Shown here piece by piece: positions 1 to 7,800 of a stretch of DNA of 64,000 nucleotides. Source of the DNA: Paludibacteraceae bacterium (lineage in GTDB: Bacteria; Bacteroidota; Bacteroidia; Bacteroidales; Paludibacteraceae); assembly GCA_017464475.1 (NCBI GenBank), contig JAFTZQ010000003.1:122037-186036 (forward strand). The letters run 5' to 3'. The notes under the pieces are model-generated. The model saw only the letters and a list, made by a program, of their open reading frames with translations. It did not search any database and was not told the origin of the DNA. Both the position numbers and the translations under genes were made by a program. Each line of letters opens with the position of its first letter. Positions within the stretch are counted from its first letter, which is position 1.

Positions 1-1236
1 GAACTGCAGGAACTTATAGAAATCTTTCGGTTGTTTGTCGCGTTTGTGCAGGAACTCCGCATACGGCTCCAGCCACGAATCGTTCTTTTGGATAAACGCC
101 TTGTATGCCTCGCTACTGAAAAGCGCGTCTTTGTCCTGTTTGTATAACGCCTTGAAGAACACCATCTTAGCGTCATAAACAGCCTGATAATCCGCAAAAC
201 TCTTCGCGTTGAACTCCGCCTTCTGCGCCTCGTATTTCTTCTTTTGCGCCGGCGTCAGGCGACCCATTTTCTCGATATTGATATAGATCGGATGAAGTGC
301 AAACACCGAAACGGCATTGTACGGATAGCTGTCTAAGTTATTGTGTCTCAATGTCGTATCGTTAATCGGCAGCGTCTGGATCATCTGCTGACCCGTAGCC
401 GCAGCCCAGTCCGCCATCTTCTTCAGATCTTGGAACTCACCGATTCCGAAACCTTCTTCCGTCCGCAGCGAGAACACGGGAACGGCGACTCCGGCGCCTT
501 TCCAGCGAGGTTGCGTCCGACGGAATCCGCGGTCGTTCTGATAAATAACCTGACCTTTCTCAATTCCCCAGATCTGACGGTTCTCACCCCATTCGGTATC
601 AACCACAGCGCCGGTCTTGAGGTCATAAACGACGTATTTGTATTCCACTATATCCTGACCTTTCACCTCGATGTCCGCTTTCCAGATCGGGAACTCCGCA
701 TCGCTCATCACCAGCTTGTTATCCGGATTCCATTCGCCCAACTCGGCGCAGTTTCCGATGATTGCCACGCCTTGCGTCGGCAGGATCTGCGGCAGGTCGA
801 TCGAGAAACGGATATTACCCTTCGGTGCTTTCACTTTCGCCGGTTTGTGGCGGGCAAAAAGCGATTTCAGGAATACCGTCGTATAGAAACTGTCCTCATA
901 CGTACTTGCCTGCCATGCGTCCCGCACTACGATCTGACGGCAAGTTTCGGCTTTCTTGCCTCCCTCTCTTGAGGAGAGGGCCGGGGTGAGGTTTAAATGT
1001 CTCGGCTCTCCTGCCTCATAGATAAATCCGCCGTCTTGCAGACGGATCGCATACTTATATTGAATGCTGCCGGCGAAATCGCTCACAGGCGCATTGACCT
1101 GCCAGAAATCCGTTCCCTGGCAGTTCAGCACAAGCGGCTCTTTCTCCGTCCAACCCAAAATCGACTCTTGCGTCTCTATCACGCATAGACTCTGGCCATA
1201 CTCGGCACGATAGTGAATTTGAAAATTGATGTTCAT
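1..1236 (-). CDS. malQ: 4-alpha-glucanotransferase (amylomaltase, DPE2-like), partial
   Basis: The reading frame is open from an ATG at 1236 to the window edge, so only the N-terminal ~412 residues are present. The translation begins MNINFQIHYRAEYGQSL and has two beta-rich modules (about residues 1-130 and 150-260) that look like tandem CBM20 starch-binding domains; the second contains GNCAELGEWNPDNK, typical of CBM20. The GH77 domain then starts around GVAVPVFSLRTEEGFGIGEF and continues with LPINDTTLRHNNLDSYPYNA. Family knowledge: Bacteroidota MalQ of this type is cytoplasmic and transfers glucan segments between maltodextrins during starch or glycogen use. A palindromic repeat (961-993) is read in frame as NLTPALSSREGG between the two CBM20-like modules, where a linker tolerates it. 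The catalytic part lies outside the window. Confidence 0.9.
   Translation of the reverse strand, partial: MNINFQIHYRAEYGQSLCVIETQESILGWTEKEPLVLNCQGTDFWQVNAPVSDFAGSIQYKYAIRLQDGGFIYEAGEPRHLNLTPALSSREGGKKAETCRQIVVRDAWQASTYEDSFYTTVFLKSLFARHKPAKVKAPKGNIRFSIDLPQILPTQGVAIIGNCAELGEWNPDNKLVMSDAEFPIWKADIEVKGQDIVEYKYVVYDLKTGAVVDTEWGENRQIWGIEKGQVIYQNDRGFRRTQPRWKGAGVAVPVFSLRTEEGFGIGEFQDLKKMADWAAATGQQMIQTLPINDTTLRHNNLDSYPYNAVSVFALHPIYINIEKMGRLTPAQKKKYEAQKAEFNAKSFADYQAVYDAKMVFFKALYKQDKDALFSSEAYKAFIQKNDSWLEPYAEFLHKRDKQPKDFYKFLQF
961..993. repeat. GC-rich palindromic element, copy 1 (in frame in malQ)
   Basis: The + strand reads TCCCTCTCTTGAGGAGAGGG followed by a G-rich arm ending in GAGGTTT. Related copies lie at 1968-2001 and 63964-63995, all in the same + orientation and all inside coding sequence. 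Here the minus-strand gene translates it as TPALSSREGG. Confidence 0.75.
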
Positions 1237-1287
1237 GATATTATTGATTATTGTTTTACATTTTTACCTCTCATTTTCGTTCCATGA

Positions 1288-1331
1288 GTGGGTGATTAGT
1301 GGGTGATTAGTGGGTGATTAGTGGGTTGTTA
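1288..1331. repeat. 11-base tandem repeat, four units
   Basis: Three exact copies of GTGGGTGATTA and one variant (GTGGGTTGTTA) lie between malQ and the neighbouring membrane protein gene. The 11-base period recurs with unrelated sequences at 32364-32418, 46731-46774 and, degenerately, near 13426-13461. Confidence 0.85.
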
Positions 1332-1421
1332 GTATGACAACAACGGCACGACGGTACGACAACAACTGCCTAATACCCGAATTCCGCCACAAAGATACTA
1401 CTTTTTTGTCAACTGTGCAAA

Positions 1422-2324
1422 TTATTTTGCGTTTTTCTTCAAAAACACCCATACCGCACACGGCAACAACGTATTTATGATCCAAAGCAGAACGCCTGCC
1501 ATGGCGGCATTCATCGTTCCGAACACCAGGATCGCCCATGCCCCGCGCACACCTATTTCCACGATCGGCACATTCGGCGTCACCGTCACCAAAAGATAAT
1601 ACACGAATAATAAACTGAAGGCTGACGGCTGAAGGCTGACGGCTCCCAACGCCCATAGCACCAGCGCCAACTGCACGCACCAGCACACCAACCGCACAAA
1701 ACTCTGCGCGATACTCTTGACCACCAGCGCACCATTCACCTCGGCGTATTTCTTCAGCGCCTTAGGAGCCAGCGCAAAAGCAATCATCAGCACAAGTATC
1801 ACCATCACTAACGCATACAGATAACTGTCGCCCAACTGCGCCATAATAGCCGGACTGAAAGCCAACGCCGTCACGCCTGCCAGCAAAATCGCAGCCGTCA
1901 TCGTCGCACTCCCGACCGCACCCATTGCCAGCACCTTGGACCAAAGAGCTTTGTCTATCATATTTGCTCCCTCCCTTGAGGGGAGGGTTGGGGAGGGGTT
2001 TGTCATCAACACCCCTCGTGCCGGGTATTCACCCAGCCGCCAGGGAGTGATCAGTCCCGCCAACTTGGAGTAATACACCTGCCTGTGCGCATCGCGCCAA
2101 CTCATAGGGACGAGAGTGCGCCACCTCCAGGCTTCCAGCGCCATGTTAAGCGGCATGAGAGTCACGCACAAAGCAATCGCCGTCCATTGCTGCCAACCCA
2201 TTCCGCGCAGCGTCTCGCCCAGCGCAGCATAGTCGTCATACGTGGCGATCTTATACACTAGAAACACGCATGCCGCAAAAGCAACCGACCATTCGATAAT
2301 ATGATAAAGTGTCTTCCGATCCAT
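1422..2324 (-). CDS. Multi-pass membrane protein of the lysylphosphatidylglycerol-synthase-like (UPF0104) type
   Basis: The start MDRKTLYHIIEWS at 2324 is chosen because a TAATTTTG -7 box lies only eight bases upstream, so the longer frame to 2363 would begin upstream of transcription. The protein (about 300 aa) has roughly eight hydrophobic segments. The stretch EAWRWRTLVP-(x)-YYSKLAGLITPWRLGEYPARG resembles the conserved part of the LPG-synthase transmembrane/UPF0104 family; that assignment is inference. Two repeats are read in frame: the GC-rich palindromic element (as NPSPTLPSREGA, about residues 108-119) and a 7-base tandem repeat (as GAVSLQPSAFSLL), the latter inside or next to a membrane segment. 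No substrate can be given. Confidence 0.75.
   Translation of the reverse strand: MDRKTLYHIIEWSVAFAACVFLVYKIATYDDYAALGETLRGMGWQQWTAIALCVTLMPLNMALEAWRWRTLVPMSWRDAHRQVYYSKLAGLITPWRLGEYPARGVLMTNPSPTLPSREGANMIDKALWSKVLAMGAVGSATMTAAILLAGVTALAFSPAIMAQLGDSYLYALVMVILVLMIAFALAPKALKKYAEVNGALVVKSIAQSFVRLVCWCVQLALVLWALGAVSLQPSAFSLLFVYYLLVTVTPNVPIVEIGVRGAWAILVFGTMNAAMAGVLLWIINTLLPCAVWVFLKKNAK
1617..1646. repeat. 7-base tandem repeat inside a membrane protein gene
   Basis: Degenerate units of GCTGACG/GCTGAAG are translated in frame in the minus-strand gene. Same class of heptamer repeat as at 58191-58220 and 63411-63480. Confidence 0.6.
1968..2001. repeat. GC-rich palindromic element, copy 2 (in frame)
   Basis: CTCCCTCCCTTGAGGGGAGG is followed by a second G-rich arm ending in GGGGTTT. 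The membrane protein gene reads it in frame on the minus strand, adding about 12 residues. Confidence 0.75.
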
Positions 2325-2331
2325 ATCCGGC

Positions 2332-2380
2332 ACAAAATTACTACTTTTTTTGCATATATGCAAGATTTTTACTAATTTTG
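2332..2380. promoter_or_regulatory. Symmetric divergent promoter sharing one palindrome
   Basis: A perfect 14-base palindrome, TTGCATATATGCAA (2350-2363), sits midway between two TAATTTTG -7 boxes: 2332-2339 read on the minus strand and 2373-2380 read on the plus strand. Each -7 box lies 20 bases from a TTG at its side of the palindrome, the normal Bacteroidota spacing, so one palindrome can supply both -33 elements. Both start codons (2324 and 2385) lie within eight bases of the -7 box, which predicts leaderless or nearly leaderless mRNAs. Confidence 0.8.
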
Positions 2381-2384
2381 CACC

Positions 2385-4091
2385 GTGAAAAGTTACTTTC
2401 TGTTCATAGTGTGTATGTTCCTCGTGCTACCGGTTAGTGCGCAGGACTCTTCCTCCATCCACCTTTCAACTTTCACCTTTCAACTTTCAACTTTTAACTT
2501 TGACGCCATCATCTTGGACATCTACAATGCCGCAACGGAGATCGGCGAAGTAGACTACGAGCAACTGCAAACCGACCTTTACGCCCTGCACGACGCGCCG
2601 ATTAACCTCAACAACACCTCCGACGAAGAACTGCAGCAACTCTATTTCCTTTCCCCGCAACAGATTGACGACATCCTCGCGTACGCGGACAGACATCCGT
2701 TTGAGTCCCTGTATGAACTGCGCATGATCGCTTCGCTGGCGGATTATGAGATTCGCGATCTGCTGCCCTTCGTACGCATAGGCACGCGCCCGCACGAACA
2801 AAATATATACGCGCGCGAAGTATTCGCCTATGCCAACCACGAATTCATCACGCGTATCGACGCGCGCAATACAGAGTCCTTCAGCGGCTCGGACCCGATG
2901 TTCATACAAGCGCGCTATCGGTTTGATTATCAACGAAGAGTCACCTTTGGAGCACAGCTCCGCAGACCCGCAGGAGGCGGCGCACAAGAACTGCAATATG
3001 GAGCTTATATCCAGCTCCGAGACATAGCCCCGCATCTGCACACGGTCGTGGGTGGCAATTTTCAGGCTTCTTTCGGACAAGGATTAGTGCTGGCGCCGGT
3101 CTTCCATACCGGCAAGTCCATGTATGTTCAATCTGTCGGTCAGACACGCGAAGGATTGCGCTATTATAGTTCCGCAGACGGCGAAGGACTGCACGGCGCA
3201 GGAGCCACGCTCCGATGGGAGTGGAACAAGAAAACGCGCCTCGACGCCAGTGTCCTATATTCCATGCGGCGCGCAAACGACAGCACGTGGCACCACCTCG
3301 TCGGAGCGAACCTCACCTTGCGCCATAACCGCCTCCAACTCCAACTGACCGCCATCGAAAACATCTGGACGGACAGCATTCGTCCCTATAGAGACGCAGC
3401 ATACAACCAACACTATTTCCGCGGCAGAAACCAAGCCGTCATCGGTGCCTCCGCCCGTTACAACCACGGCTGGTTCGATGCCTTCGCCGAATTCGCCACT
3501 GCTCAAAACTATCAACTGTCAACTCTCAACTTTCAACTTTCAACTCCCCATTGGGGCTTCGCCGTTCTGGCAGGCTCCCGTTTCTACCCCACTTCCGGCG
3601 TCTCGCTCGTAGCCCTCTACCGCTACTATTCGCCGTGGTTTGATAACTCCCTGGGCTACGCTTTCTCGGAGACCTCACGCATAGGGGACGAAAATGGTGG
3701 ATATTTCGGTTTTGACATCACCCGCTGGCGCAACTGGCGGCTCCTCGGCTACGGCGATGTGTTCTATTTCAGCGGACCCAAATACGGTCTCCCGCAAAGC
3801 CCAACCATCGGCTACGATGCCATGGCGGAAGCCTCGTATATCCGCCAAAATTGGCGGATCGGTCTCCGCCTTCGTGCCCGCAAGAAAGGCGAATCAACTT
3901 ACTCCGCTCGGGCGCAGTTCGACTGGTCGCAAGGCGGCTGGAGTCTGCGAACCACAGCCGATGCCAATCTTCAAATTTTCCAATCTTCAAATCCTCAAAT
4001 CCAGGGCGGTGCTCCAACGCCCCCCCTACGGGCTCAGCCTTGCGCAAGACATAGCGTACGATTTCTCTCAACTCTCAACCTTAAACACTAA
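2385..4091 (+). CDS. Helix-hairpin-helix domain / outer-membrane barrel-like protein, frameshifted near the 3' end
   Basis: The frame starts at a GTG just after a -7 box and encodes a signal peptide (MKSYFLFIVCMFLVLPVSAQ). Residues about 40-130 contain ComEA-like helix-hairpin-helix repeats (INLNNTSDEELQQLYFLSPQ and FESLYELRMIASLADYE). The rest is rich in alternating aromatic strands (for example YRFDYQRRVTFGAQL), as in outer-membrane beta-barrels. Bacteroidota carry such HhH-barrel proteins of about 650-750 aa; their function is not established. After residue ~545 the frame becomes low complexity (GGAPTPPLRAQPC) and stops, while the expected barrel C-terminus continues in the +1 frame to 4371. 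Deleting one base from the C7 run at 4020-4026 would restore a ~661-aa protein. Heptamer repeats at 2462-2500, 3508-3550 and 3967-4003 are read in frame. Confidence 0.75.
   Translation: MKSYFLFIVCMFLVLPVSAQDSSSIHLSTFTFQLSTFNFDAIILDIYNAATEIGEVDYEQLQTDLYALHDAPINLNNTSDEELQQLYFLSPQQIDDILAYADRHPFESLYELRMIASLADYEIRDLLPFVRIGTRPHEQNIYAREVFAYANHEFITRIDARNTESFSGSDPMFIQARYRFDYQRRVTFGAQLRRPAGGGAQELQYGAYIQLRDIAPHLHTVVGGNFQASFGQGLVLAPVFHTGKSMYVQSVGQTREGLRYYSSADGEGLHGAGATLRWEWNKKTRLDASVLYSMRRANDSTWHHLVGANLTLRHNRLQLQLTAIENIWTDSIRPYRDAAYNQHYFRGRNQAVIGASARYNHGWFDAFAEFATAQNYQLSTLNFQLSTPHWGFAVLAGSRFYPTSGVSLVALYRYYSPWFDNSLGYAFSETSRIGDENGGYFGFDITRWRNWRLLGYGDVFYFSGPKYGLPQSPTIGYDAMAEASYIRQNWRIGLRLRARKKGESTYSARAQFDWSQGGWSLRTTADANLQIFQSSNPQIQGGAPTPPLRAQPCARHSVRFLSTLNLKH
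2462..2500. repeat. 7-base CAACTTT-type tandem repeat in coding sequence
   Basis: Imperfect repeats of CAACTTT follow the signal peptide of the HhH-barrel gene and are translated as a Ser/Thr/Phe-rich stretch (HLSTFTFQLSTFNF). A similar block is at 3508-3550 (QLSTLNFQLSTP). Confidence 0.7.
4020..4026 (+). other. Homopolymer C7 at the site of a frameshift
   Basis: Seven consecutive C lie exactly where the HhH-barrel frame is lost. With six C the codons run ...ACG-CCC-CCC-TAC-GGG and continue into YGLSLAQDIAYDF and the rest of the barrel. It may be a slippage-prone switch or a sequencing error. Confidence 0.6.
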
Positions 4092-4371
4092 ACTACCCTT
4101 ATCCTTGCGGTTCCGCCTGCAAGGCTTCGATGCCCGCGAATGGGCGAATAGAATCTACCTCTACGAACACGATGTGCTCTATGCTTTCTCGATCCCTGCC
4201 GTCTATGGCTTGGGCGGCAGAGCATATATCTGTCTCCGCTGGCAGATCATTCCGCAACTCGCGCTCTATTTCCGCGTCTCGGAAACCGTCTATGCCCGCA
4301 AATGGGCTACTTTGCATGACCGCTCCATAACCCGCACGGACCTCCACCTCCTCCTCCGCGCTAAATTATAA
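4027..4371 (+). pseudogene. C-terminal continuation of the HhH-barrel gene in the +1 frame
   Basis: This frame reads YGLSLAQDIAYDF, then LPLSLRFRLQGFDAREW and IIPQLALYFRVSET, and ends LHLLLRAKL. The alternating strand pattern and terminal basic/aromatic residues fit the end of an outer-membrane barrel and match the style of the upstream frame. It has no start codon or promoter of its own, so it is the displaced 3' end of the preceding gene rather than a separate gene. Confidence 0.7.
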
Positions 4372-4374
4372 ATA

Positions 4375-4758
4375 TTATTTGGACATTGCGCTCTTGCGCT
4401 TGCGCGCGGCACGCAATATAAGGTATGCCGCAGCGAGCAGCATGAGCGGCAATACCGCATCGCCGAGAGGATTCTCATTCGGTCCGGGAGGATTAACAGG
4501 TGGGGTGTCCTCATCGTCTCCATCTGCTGCTTTTCTTGCATGACGGGGACCACTCATACTTGCAGGGGAATAGCTTCCGGGAGTACTACCTGTTACTACA
4601 GCTCCGCTGGATGCTGCAGAGGGCAGGTTGGAACCCGAACCAACCATTGCGGAAGTGGAATGCATGGTCGCTTCCGGCAGCCGAGCGAGCATCTGAGCAC
4701 TTACGCTCAGAACGCTCAGCATTGCAACCACAATCAATAAATATCTCAATGCTTTCAT
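4375..4758 (-). CDS. Small exported protein with C-terminal hydrophobic anchor (operon L)
   Basis: A 127-aa protein with a signal peptide starting MKALRYLLIVVAML and cleaved near SVSAQ. A low-complexity Ser/Gly/Pro and Asp/Glu-rich middle follows, then NPLGDAVLPLMLLAAAYLIL and the basic tail RAARKRKSAMSK. It is a clear paralogue of the 129-aa gene at 46083: the signal peptides are almost identical and the tails share GDA, a hydrophobic run and RKRKSAMSK. In both places it is the last gene of an adhesin operon, 50 bases or fewer after a giant secreted protein. The short motif + hydrophobic span + basic tail has the tripartite form of a C-terminal sorting or membrane-retention signal; which enzyme would handle it is unknown. 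I do not recognise a named family. Confidence 0.75.
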   Translation of the reverse strand: MKALRYLLIVVAMLSVLSVSAQMLARLPEATMHSTSAMVGSGSNLPSAASSGAVVTGSTPGSYSPASMSGPRHARKAADGDDEDTPPVNPPGPNENPLGDAVLPLMLLAAAYLILRAARKRKSAMSK

Positions 4759-4766
4759 AATCTCAA

Positions 4767-4801
4767 ATAATTTTCAATTTTCAATTCTCAATTTTCAATT
4801 T
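4767..4801. repeat. 7-base AATTTTC tandem repeat
   Basis: Five imperfect copies of AATTTTC fill the short gap between the 1757-aa gene and the 127-aa gene. The equivalent gap of the second operon (46037-46075) holds a different heptamer (AATTTGT/AATTGGT). Confidence 0.75.
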
Positions 4802-4808
4802 GAAATCA

Positions 4809-7800
4809 TTATTTATTGATTTCACGTACTTTCTTTCCCGTAGCATCATAGATCACTCCGTTTCGCATGATGTACATCTTGTCTCGATAGAGGAACTTGA
4901 TTGGTTTTTCACCTTCCTTCTGTGTTCTATCAATGCCGGTGCCCGGGCTATCCGGATCATCCGGATTAGGTGTCTTAAGTTTGATAGAAACAGTGAATCG
5001 TGTGTTGTTGGTTTCTGCCTGATTCACATGGAAGATATATGATTCTTCTACCAAGTTAGTTGTTATCTCCGGATTTACTTCATGGTCTGTTACAAAGAGT
5101 GCATCTACATCTGTCGAGGGATAAGTCTCTGTCAAACTGAGAGCATAATCCCCGGCAGCAGGAACTTGATATCCAATTGCCATATCACCCTCTGCAATCT
5201 CAGGACTGATTGCAATCCAACTCAGGTTACCATGGCTATGAACGCCATAGATATTGAAATTCGATGTATTCGGAGTCTTCGGATAGTCAGCATTTTTCTC
5301 ATATTCAGCCGTCTTACCTTCTTTAATCCAGAAGTTCACTTCATCACTATGACTTTCATCGCTCATAACTATACCGGTCTCTACATCTACCTCAGTAGCC
5401 GCGTACAATGCCGGAAGCAGTGATGCACGATGCTCGTACTGGAATGTAACGGCTGTTGCCTCTCCGTCTATTTGCACGAAGAATGTATGACCTGTATTGA
5501 GGTCGCCGGCTCCCGCCGCTACAGAGATGGTCTTTGCTGCATAGTTATAGAAATTATGATCCGGGATTGTAAGGTAGCGAACACTTGTTTCGTCATTCCA
5601 TTTCCATCTTCCGGTCCAGTTATCATTAGCATCCAATACCTCTACCAATTTTCCTGCATGTATGCCGGTGTTGTTCATGTCTGTCAAGTTGGCCATGTAT
5701 GGGTTACCGATGAGGTTCCATCCCTGGTCGTTATCTTGACCGCTATTTCCACCCACACTGCTATATGATCCTAATCCGTCAACTACTTTATTGCTGTTCT
5801 CTGCGGTCTTTGCATCAGTAGCTGTAATAGGCATCGTGATACGTTGAATACCCCAAGCCTGACGCTGCTTGTCGCCTCCGATAGTTATTTTCTTTGGTGC
5901 ACCCCAGTAGATATATCCATGACCTGCTGTAGCTACAGTAGCACTTTCGGTTTCGATATCTATCCAAGCGTCATAATTGCCCGTAGCACGAATTTCTCCC
6001 GCGTAGCGCTTGATAACCCAGCTACCGGTGTTCTCCTCATTTACATTATCGCCGTAGTATTCATGCGGATAATGGATGCTGCTAAGCGTACCGTCGAAGG
6101 GAAGAACTAAATGATACCAGTGGTCGTAATCGGTGATGTATTCATAATGAATATTCTCTTCTGCGCTTGATAATGTACCTATCAGACTTACTTGCGGGTA
6201 TTCGTAGGCGTATGCAGCACTTCCGCCACTACCATTGGTGGAGACTCCACCGGCACGCAGGATAATATTATTCACACCAAGGCTTGTGCCGTCAGGAATA
6301 CTTAGTTTGCCGCCGCCATAAACATATACATTATAGTAGTCATAGTTTGTCGCTGAAGCCGTTAGTTTACCGCCATTGCAAATCACCACATCTTGATCGG
6401 CGTGACCTTCTGCGGCATTAGCGTTACCGGTTATGATAATCGGTATTTCTACTATTTTTCGGGTACTACCATCGCCAAATGAGATCTCTAAAGAAGCACC
6501 GTCATTGGCTGTCAAAGCTTCATTGGTAGATAACTCATATATACCATGCGTCAGCTTTCGGCTTGCTAACGCCTGTGAACTGCTTGGATCATTATTACCC
6601 ACCTTCGTGGTAGCCGTTGTCTCTGAACCGGTGTACATGACTACTATACTATTCGCTTTCCATTCTACTACTTGCATCGGTGCTTCTTCATAGAATGTTG
6701 CCGGCAATAATCGGAACTCCGTTATTACTTGACTACTATATGTATACATACCAAACTTATCATGTGTGGTATAGTATTTTAGTTGAGCGCTACGTCCATT
6801 ATTGGTAAGGGTGTAATTTTTCTTATCGGTTGTGGATAATAACCACTCAAAATATGCAGCATCAGCAGAGCCTCCGCTATATGTACTCGCATTAACGCCT
6901 AACGAAATATTCGTACCAGAAGAAGCAGCCTTCAAAACTTTAGAACCGCTACCTGCCAAATAAGCATAATCGCCATATACTTTGTGACGATCGTTAACGC
7001 CTGAACTCGTGTACACATTATATAAATTATAACGTGCCGATGTCGGTGCAAGCGTCGCTTCTGTCGGATCTTCGTCATAATCTACGGTAATCGGTAAACC
7101 GTCTTGAGCGCCTGCACTCATGGCGGAAGGTAATGCCAACCATTCCCCATCTACTTTTGCGGCAATCACGAATCCCTGACCGCTTCCGGTACCATTATCC
7201 GGCAGACAACGGGCATTGACCAAATCGCTCACCACGACGTCTGTACCGCTACAACTAACCGTAATAGCCGGTGCCGCCCAACTCTCATCAACATAACTGC
7301 TTGGCGCATAGGCTACTACTATCGTCTCGTCCAGCGCGTAAGAGGAGCAAGTCAAATTAGAATTTGTAATCTTTGTTCCGTCGGTTTTATAAAATTCCAA
7401 ATCTGTTCCGCTTATGGTTACTACTGCCGCTGGCGTGGCAGCACCGGTTACAGTCAGATGTAATGTTCTAACTGCTTTTATAGTCTGTCCGCTCACAGAG
7501 GTAACCAATATAGGACTAACCACACCATCCGTTGGTTCTAAACTTATTACCGGACACCAAGCTTTTATGTTTCCTTCCGGATAAACAATAGCGCTGACTG
7601 TCACATTATGGTTTGGCATCGCGAAACTATTACTGCTCACCGCCACTTTGTTACTGCTATTGCCTGTCTCATACACATCCCATCCTGCCCAATAATATCC
7701 GCTTTCCAAGTCGCTGTTCGCTATAGTAATAGTGGTGTTGTACGCTACCGTATTATGTGAACCTTCCGCTATAGTGCTTCCTCCGGACGGAGTAGCTGTT

